DNA of 20,365 nucleotides from CAWEHT01 sp963808455. GTDB taxonomy: Bacteria; Chloroflexota; Anaerolineae; CG2-30-64-16. The stretch lies in the NCBI GenBank assembly GCA_963808455.1, contig CAWEHT010000389.1:1-20365 (forward strand), written 5' to 3'. Under the pieces are notes generated by a model that ran no database searches, had not been told where the DNA came from, and saw only the letters and a list, made by a program, of their open reading frames with translations. This document shows, in pieces, positions 15,793 through 20,365 of the stretch. Made by a program: the position numbers and the translations under genes. The first letter of the stretch is position 1, and every line of letters begins with the position of its first letter.

Positions 15793-18570
15793 ATGAGCGA
15801 AAAGCAGGTGCCCAGCAGCGCAGAGATTCGGCAAGGGTTCTTGGACTTCTTCGCGGCCCGCGGGCATGCCATTGTGCCGAGCGCTTCGCTGGTGCCTGTC
15901 GGCGACCCAACCTTGTTGTTCACAAACGCTGGGATGAACCAGTTCAAGGAGATCTTCCTTGGCCTGCGTGAGCCCGTTGAGACGCGGGTTGCTGACGCGC
16001 AGAAAGTGATGCGCGTCAGCGGGAAGCACAACGACCTGGAGGACGTCGGTCGCTCGCCCTTTCACCATACGTTTTTCGAGATGCTCGGCAACTGGTCCTT
16101 TGGTGACTATTACAAGAAAGAAGCCATAGCTTGGGCCTGGCAGCTTCTGACACAGGTGTGGGGCCTGCCTGGGGAGCGGCTGTGGGCGACCGTGTTCGAG
16201 GATGACAAGGGCGACCTCGGACGCGACGAAGAAGCGTATCGGTACTGGTGCACGGAAACTGCTATCGATCCTGCCCGCATCGTGTATTTCGGGCGCAAGG
16301 ACAACTTTTGGGAGATGGGCGAGACCGGCCCATGTGGGCCGTGCAGTGAAATCCACCTGGACATGGGGCCCGCTGCGTGCGACCGGCAGGGGGTTGCCGG
16401 CCACGTCTGTGCCGTCAACGGCGATTGCAGACGCTTCATCGAGCTCTGGAACCTGGTGTTTATCCAGTACAACCACACCAAAGACGACCGACTGGAGGAG
16501 CTGCCGGCCAGGCATGTTGACACGGGCATGGGCTTCGAACGCGCGGTGAAGGTGCTGCAGGGCGTAGACTCGAACTACGACACAGATCTGTTCGGGCCGA
16601 TCATCCAGCGTACACAGGAATTGCTTGGCCAGAGCGATGCCCAGCGGCTGGCCGGACTTGTTTCTTACCGCGTTATCGCGGATCACGTCCGGGCCATCAC
16701 ATTCCTTATAGGCGATGGCGTGTTGCCGGCCAACGAAGGGCGCGGCTATGTTCTGCGGCTGATCCTGCGCCGCGCCGCCCGGCATGGCCGGATGCTCGGT
16801 TTCGAAGGACCTTTTCTGGCCGAGCTGGCCAAGACGGTGATCCAGATCATGGGCCAGCACTATGACGAACTGCTGCGCCGCCAGGCCTTCATTCTGCAGA
16901 CCATCGAGCGTGAAGAGAGCCGGTTCAGCCAGACCCTCCAAATGGGGTTGGCGTTGCTGGATGACCTGATCGCCGGTCTCAGAATGGCGGGCAAGACCGC
17001 GATACCGGGGGAAGATGCCTTCCGCCTTTACGATACCTACGGCTTCCCGGTCGATCTTACGCGGGATGCGGCCCGCGAACAGGGCTTGACCGTGGACATG
17101 AGCGGCTATGAACAGGCGCTGCTCGAGCAACGCGAACGGGCGCGGTCGGCTGCGCAATTCGGGGCGTTCGAGTCGGGTGATGCGCAGGTTTATCTCGACA
17201 TAATGCGGGATCTGAAAGCGAACGGAGCGCTGCCGTTCGCGGGGGTGCAGCAGGTGCCCTATGGGGCGGCGGAGCGGACCACAACCATAGGGGCTTTGCT
17301 CTCCGGCGGGCGGCGGGTTGAGCGCGCCGAGCCCGGCGATAGTGTCGAGGTGATCGTCCCGGTCACGCCTTTCTATGTGGAGTCGGGCGGCCAGGTCTCA
17401 GATTCGGGAGTCATGGATGAGATCCCTGAGAACGGGGCATCGCCGTCGTGGGCGATCGAGATCACCGATGTGCGGCGCCCTGTCCCTGGCCTGATCCTGC
17501 ATATCGGGCAGGTGCTGCGCGGCAGGCCGGCGGTTGGGGACACGGCATGCGTTGCGGTCGACATGGGCCGCCGCCTGGACATCATGCGCAATCACACGGC
17601 GACGCATCTGCTGCAGGCCGAGCTGCGCAGCGTGCTGGGCGAGCATGTCCATCAGGCCGGCTCGGTGGTCGACCCGGAGCGGCTGCGTTTCGATTTCACG
17701 CATAGCAGGGCACTGACCGAAGAGGAGTTGCGCGACGTCGAGCGGCTGGTCAACGATGCGATCCTGGCCGACCATCCGGTGCGCCCCGTGCCGATGCACT
17801 ATCGTGAGGCCCTGGCGGCCGGTGCCATGGCGCTCTTTACGGAAAAATACGGCGATGAAGTGCGGGTGATCCACATCGGCGAAGAGGGGACTGAGCTCAG
17901 CAAAGAGCTTTGCGGCGGAACGCATGTGGCGCGCACCGGTCAGATCGGCCTTTTCCATGTCACTGCGGAAGAAAGCATCGGGGCCGGCGTCCGCCGCATC
18001 GAAGCTGTTACCGGCCACATGGCCCAAAGGCTGGTGCATGACCGGTTGAGCATTATGGACCGTGCGGCAGCGCTCTTGCGCGTTCCCGCGGAAGAACTGG
18101 GTTTCGCCGTTAGGCATCTCCAGGAGGAGTTCCAGGCGGCAGAGAAGGAAGCTGCTGGACTGCGTGGGACGCTGGCGCGGCTCCAGGCGGCTCGCCTGGC
18201 CGAGAGCGCGGAGCGCGTGGAGCCAGCCGCGGGGACTGGGGCTGCCGTGGCGGTTGTTGCGGCGCAAGTGGCCGGCGCCAATATGGATACGCTGCGCGAG
18301 ATGAGCGACTGGCTGCGCGCCGCGCTGGGCTCGGCGGTTGTGGTCCTGGCTTCGGGCATCGATGGCAAACCCCAGTTGATCGCCGCCGTGACGGATGACC
18401 TGGTGAACCGTGGCATCCACGCCGGCGGTTTGGTAAAAGCGATCGCTCAGGTTGTGGGCGGCAGCGGAGGCGGGCGGCCCACGTTGGCACAGGCCGGCGG
18501 GAAAGACCTAGCGCGCCTTGACGAGGCCCTGGCCCAGGTCGCGGCCCTGGTGAGGGAAAGGCTGAAATAG
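15793..18570 (+). CDS. alaS: Alanyl-tRNA synthetase
   Basis: Charges tRNA-Ala and edits mischarged Ser/Gly. The 925-residue class II enzyme has an N-terminal catalytic core (FTNAGMNQFKEIFLG, RVSGKHNDLEDVGRSPFHHTFFEMLGN as flanking motifs, GPCGPCSEIH, WNLVFIQYN, DTGMGFERA), a Cys/His-rich insertion (CDRQGVAGHVCAVNGDC), an editing domain with metal ligands His601/His605 (HTATH) and Cys707/His711 (CGGTH), a coiled coil at about 770-800, and a C-Ala/DHHA1 domain ending in GGSGGGRPTLAQAGGKD. All expected motifs are present and the frame is intact. ATG 15793 is preferred over ATG 15760 because AGGGGA lies about seven bases ahead of it and the family N-terminus follows at once. The next gene starts 71 bp downstream. 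Confidence 0.97.
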   Translation: MSEKQVPSSAEIRQGFLDFFAARGHAIVPSASLVPVGDPTLLFTNAGMNQFKEIFLGLREPVETRVADAQKVMRVSGKHNDLEDVGRSPFHHTFFEMLGNWSFGDYYKKEAIAWAWQLLTQVWGLPGERLWATVFEDDKGDLGRDEEAYRYWCTETAIDPARIVYFGRKDNFWEMGETGPCGPCSEIHLDMGPAACDRQGVAGHVCAVNGDCRRFIELWNLVFIQYNHTKDDRLEELPARHVDTGMGFERAVKVLQGVDSNYDTDLFGPIIQRTQELLGQSDAQRLAGLVSYRVIADHVRAITFLIGDGVLPANEGRGYVLRLILRRAARHGRMLGFEGPFLAELAKTVIQIMGQHYDELLRRQAFILQTIEREESRFSQTLQMGLALLDDLIAGLRMAGKTAIPGEDAFRLYDTYGFPVDLTRDAAREQGLTVDMSGYEQALLEQRERARSAAQFGAFESGDAQVYLDIMRDLKANGALPFAGVQQVPYGAAERTTTIGALLSGGRRVERAEPGDSVEVIVPVTPFYVESGGQVSDSGVMDEIPENGASPSWAIEITDVRRPVPGLILHIGQVLRGRPAVGDTACVAVDMGRRLDIMRNHTATHLLQAELRSVLGEHVHQAGSVVDPERLRFDFTHSRALTEEELRDVERLVNDAILADHPVRPVPMHYREALAAGAMALFTEKYGDEVRVIHIGEEGTELSKELCGGTHVARTGQIGLFHVTAEESIGAGVRRIEAVTGHMAQRLVHDRLSIMDRAAALLRVPAEELGFAVRHLQEEFQAAEKEAAGLRGTLARLQAARLAESAERVEPAAGTGAAVAVVAAQVAGANMDTLREMSDWLRAALGSAVVVLASGIDGKPQLIAAVTDDLVNRGIHAGGLVKAIAQVVGGSGGGRPTLAQAGGKDLARLDEALAQVAALVRERLK

Positions 18571-18641
18571 GTGGCCCCTCGAACCGGCGGCTGGTCCTGG
18601 ATGGGGCCAGTTCCGGTGCCGCTGGTGTGTTGATCCTCCCT

Positions 18642-20231
18642 ATGACTCTTACGATATATCTGTCGCCTCGTGACACATTGCCGAGCCTTTTGGCGCGAGT
18701 GAAGGCTGCAGGCGGCGAGCGTTTGCTATTGGTGGTGCCGCCGGAGCTTGACCTGACGACACCGGAACTTCAGGCCCTGCGCCGCGAGGCCGCCATCGTG
18801 CTCGCCGGCTTGGCACTGGTCAGTGACCGGCCTGACCTCCGCGAGCGTGCTGCCCAGGCCGGCATTAGCACGTTTCGGAGCATTGGACATGCCCAGCGCG
18901 CCCGTTGGCGACGGCTGCGCGCCGAGCCATGGCCGCGGGGTAGGGACATCCGGCCACCCGGCATGGCCGTTGCCGAGGCGCCACCCGCGCCGGGCCTTTA
19001 CGCACGGCGCGTGCCTGGCGCCTTCCGGGCGCGCGCGTTCCTGCGGGCTTTCGTCAGGGGGCGAAGCCCTTGGTGGGCAACATTGGGCCTGATGGTCAGC
19101 ATGGTGCTGCTGCTGGGTGGTCTTTCCTTCCTCCTGGCAACGATCTTGCCCGAGGCTCACGTCACCCTGGTGCCCGCCAGCGAGCCGCTTGAGATCACGG
19201 TCCCGTTGCAAGCCCTGGCAAGCCAGGAGCAGCCGGATGCGTCAGCGGGTCTGGTTCCGGCGCATGCGGAAAGCGTTCAAGTGACCGGCGAAGCGCAGAT
19301 CGCGACCACAGGCCGCCAGTTCGAGCCGACCACGAAGGCAAGCGGACAGGTCGTGTTTGTCAATCGCACAGGGGGTGAGGTGACCATCCCGTCGGGCACA
19401 GTGGTCTCCACGGCAACCGGCGACAACGTTGATTTCATTACGACCAGCGACGGCAAGGTCGAGGCGGGAGGCCGTACGGTGTTGCCGATCGAGGCGCAGG
19501 CGGCAGGGGTGGACGGCAATGTGCGCGCTGGTACCATAACCGCGGTGGAGGGACCGCTGGCACTCTATCTTTACGTGTCGAACGAATTAGATACTACCGG
19601 AGGGGGCTCCTCGGAAGTTGCGGTGGTAACGGATGACGATAAGAGCCGCCTTCAGGACCAGCTGTTCCAGCAATTGAAGCAGCAGGCGTACCAAAAATTG
19701 GCCGAGCGCTTGGCTGCGGGAGCTTTCGTGCCGGCTGACTCCGTAACCTATCTGGCCATGTCGCCGACCTTCACCCCTTTTATTGGAGATGTGTCGCCCC
19801 AACTCTCCTTGAGCATGAGCGTGCAGGCCGTCGGCCTGGTCGTTGACACGACGTCGGGAGACGGCGTAGCGCTGCAACGGTTAGAGATGGCCATGCCACC
19901 GGGGTCAAGGCTGGTGGCCGATTCTGTCCACTATATCCCGGGATCGGTGACAGTCCAGAGTAGCACGGCCGTCGGTTTCAGCATCACGGTACAGGGCACG
20001 CTCCTGCGCGGTATCGATACTGCCAGAGCACGGAATACCATCGCCGGGATGACAGCGGAGGACGCAATCTCGGTCCTGCGGGAGCGTTTCGCTTTGGCCA
20101 GCGACCCTCGGATCGAGCTTGGGCCTGACTGGCTGCCGATGGTCATGCCAACGAGGGTGCCCACCGTTCCCTGGCGTATCCGCGTTGACGTCGACTGGGA
20201 CACGGCCACCCAGATCGCGCTCCAGCATTGA
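18642..20231 (+). CDS. Membrane-anchored baseplate-J-like protein of unknown function
   Basis: A 529-residue protein. Residues 1-90 form an alpha/beta domain (YLSPRDTLPSLLARVKAAGG, ERLLLVVPPELDL, REAAIVLAGLALVSDRPDLRE), then a basic stretch, a membrane segment at about 143-170 (LGLMVSMVLLLGGLSFLLAT) and an extracytoplasmic region. The latter resembles baseplate J/gp47-like proteins: KASGQVVFVNRTGGEVTIPS, GTVVSTATGDNVDFITT, EAQAAGVDGNVRAGTITAVEG, followed by a DDDKSRLQDQLFQQLKQQA helix and a beta-rich C-terminus. Proteins of this layout are annotated that way in Chloroflexota, but no phage-tail genes are present and a phage role is not supported. ATG 18642 starts the conserved alpha/beta domain; a GTG at 18627 is possible. 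It is probably cotranscribed with alaS and ruvX. Confidence 0.85.
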   Translation: MTLTIYLSPRDTLPSLLARVKAAGGERLLLVVPPELDLTTPELQALRREAAIVLAGLALVSDRPDLRERAAQAGISTFRSIGHAQRARWRRLRAEPWPRGRDIRPPGMAVAEAPPAPGLYARRVPGAFRARAFLRAFVRGRSPWWATLGLMVSMVLLLGGLSFLLATILPEAHVTLVPASEPLEITVPLQALASQEQPDASAGLVPAHAESVQVTGEAQIATTGRQFEPTTKASGQVVFVNRTGGEVTIPSGTVVSTATGDNVDFITTSDGKVEAGGRTVLPIEAQAAGVDGNVRAGTITAVEGPLALYLYVSNELDTTGGGSSEVAVVTDDDKSRLQDQLFQQLKQQAYQKLAERLAAGAFVPADSVTYLAMSPTFTPFIGDVSPQLSLSMSVQAVGLVVDTTSGDGVALQRLEMAMPPGSRLVADSVHYIPGSVTVQSSTAVGFSITVQGTLLRGIDTARARNTIAGMTAEDAISVLRERFALASDPRIELGPDWLPMVMPTRVPTVPWRIRVDVDWDTATQIALQH

Positions 20232-20261
20232 ACCTGTTGTCTTGCCTATCTATTGGGAACA

Positions 20262-20365
20262 ATGGCGATTCTCTCGAACCCATTTGATTTGCCTCGGGGA
20301 CGGCTGCTGGCCCTGGACGCCGGGGAAGCGCGTAATGGCTTGGCCGTGTGCGACGAGTTGGGGCT
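20262..20365 (+). CDS. ruvX: RuvX/YqgF-type Holliday junction resolvase-like protein, 5' part
   Basis: Only the first 34 codons are inside the window. They read GRLLALDAGEARNGLAVCDE, matching the N-terminal LGLDxGxKRIGVAVSD signature of the YqgF/RuvX RNase-H-fold family. Asp19 is the likely first metal ligand. Members act in pre-16S rRNA 5'-end maturation or, as first proposed, junction cleavage. The gene starts 30 bp after the baseplate-J-like gene with a GGGA four bases or so ahead of ATG 20262, so cotranscription is likely. Proximity of alaS and ruvX/yrrK is also known from other bacteria, which supports the call. Confidence 0.85.
   Translation, partial: MAILSNPFDLPRGRLLALDAGEARNGLAVCDELG

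Noticed and set aside
18591..18610. Stem-loop CTGGTCC/GGGCCAG between alaS and the baseplate-J-like gene
   Set aside because: Seven pairs with one G-U and no T-run; not enough for a terminator in GC-rich DNA, and the genes appear cotranscribed.
18642..20231. Prophage or contractile injection system
   Set aside because: Only one baseplate-J-like protein is present, it is membrane anchored, and its neighbours are housekeeping genes; no sheath, tube, spike or integrase is seen.

Overview
The window looks like GC-rich chromosomal DNA from an environmental bacterium, most likely a Chloroflexota member of Anaerolineae/Caldilineae type. That placement is an inference from gene content and order: a membrane-anchored baseplate-J-like protein between alaS and ruvX, a LysM/YkuD L,D-transpeptidase with a Tyr-Gly-Cys active-site motif, and a secreted LysM-PA14 protein. 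I see no tRNA, rRNA, CRISPR array, insertion sequence or phage module.

Region 1 (1-6200) is a near-perfect giant inverted repeat. Bases 19-3093 are the reverse complement of 3108-6180, separated by a 14-nt loop. Each arm carries the same three-gene piece of an ABC exporter operon: the C-terminal part of an ATPase, an ABC-2 permease and an HlyD-type periplasmic adaptor. The two copies differ mainly by single-base insertions and deletions that break different genes in different places. Where one arm is broken the other is usually in frame, so combining them restores whole proteins. The most economical explanation is a fold-back (hairpin) read or amplification chimera at a low-coverage contig edge, not a biological palindrome, but the sequence alone cannot settle this.

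Region 2 (6222-8173) continues the exporter operon with two co-directional ATPases that correspond to the two halves of a YbhF-type tandem ATPase. The first carries one frameshift; the second is intact. From about 6.7 kb onward every gene is intact.

Region 3 (8272-18570) is housekeeping: hppA (proton-pumping pyrophosphatase, minus strand), a divergent Fe-type superoxide dismutase with a clear promoter, a LysM/YkuD L,D-transpeptidase, tyrS (minus strand), a secreted LysM-PA14 protein, a textbook intrinsic terminator, and alaS with its own promoter and a 5'-proximal hairpin. tyrS and the LysM-PA14 gene are divergent, and their two promoters share an 18-bp palindrome whose half-sites are both -35 boxes.

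Region 4 (18642-20365) continues downstream of alaS with the baseplate-J-like membrane protein and the start of ruvX (yqgF), probably one transcription unit.

I did not find a convincing new multi-gene system. The points most worth following up are the palindrome and its likely cause, the asymmetric split ATPase pair, the shared -35 palindrome, and the hairpins at the start of both aminoacyl-tRNA synthetase transcripts.
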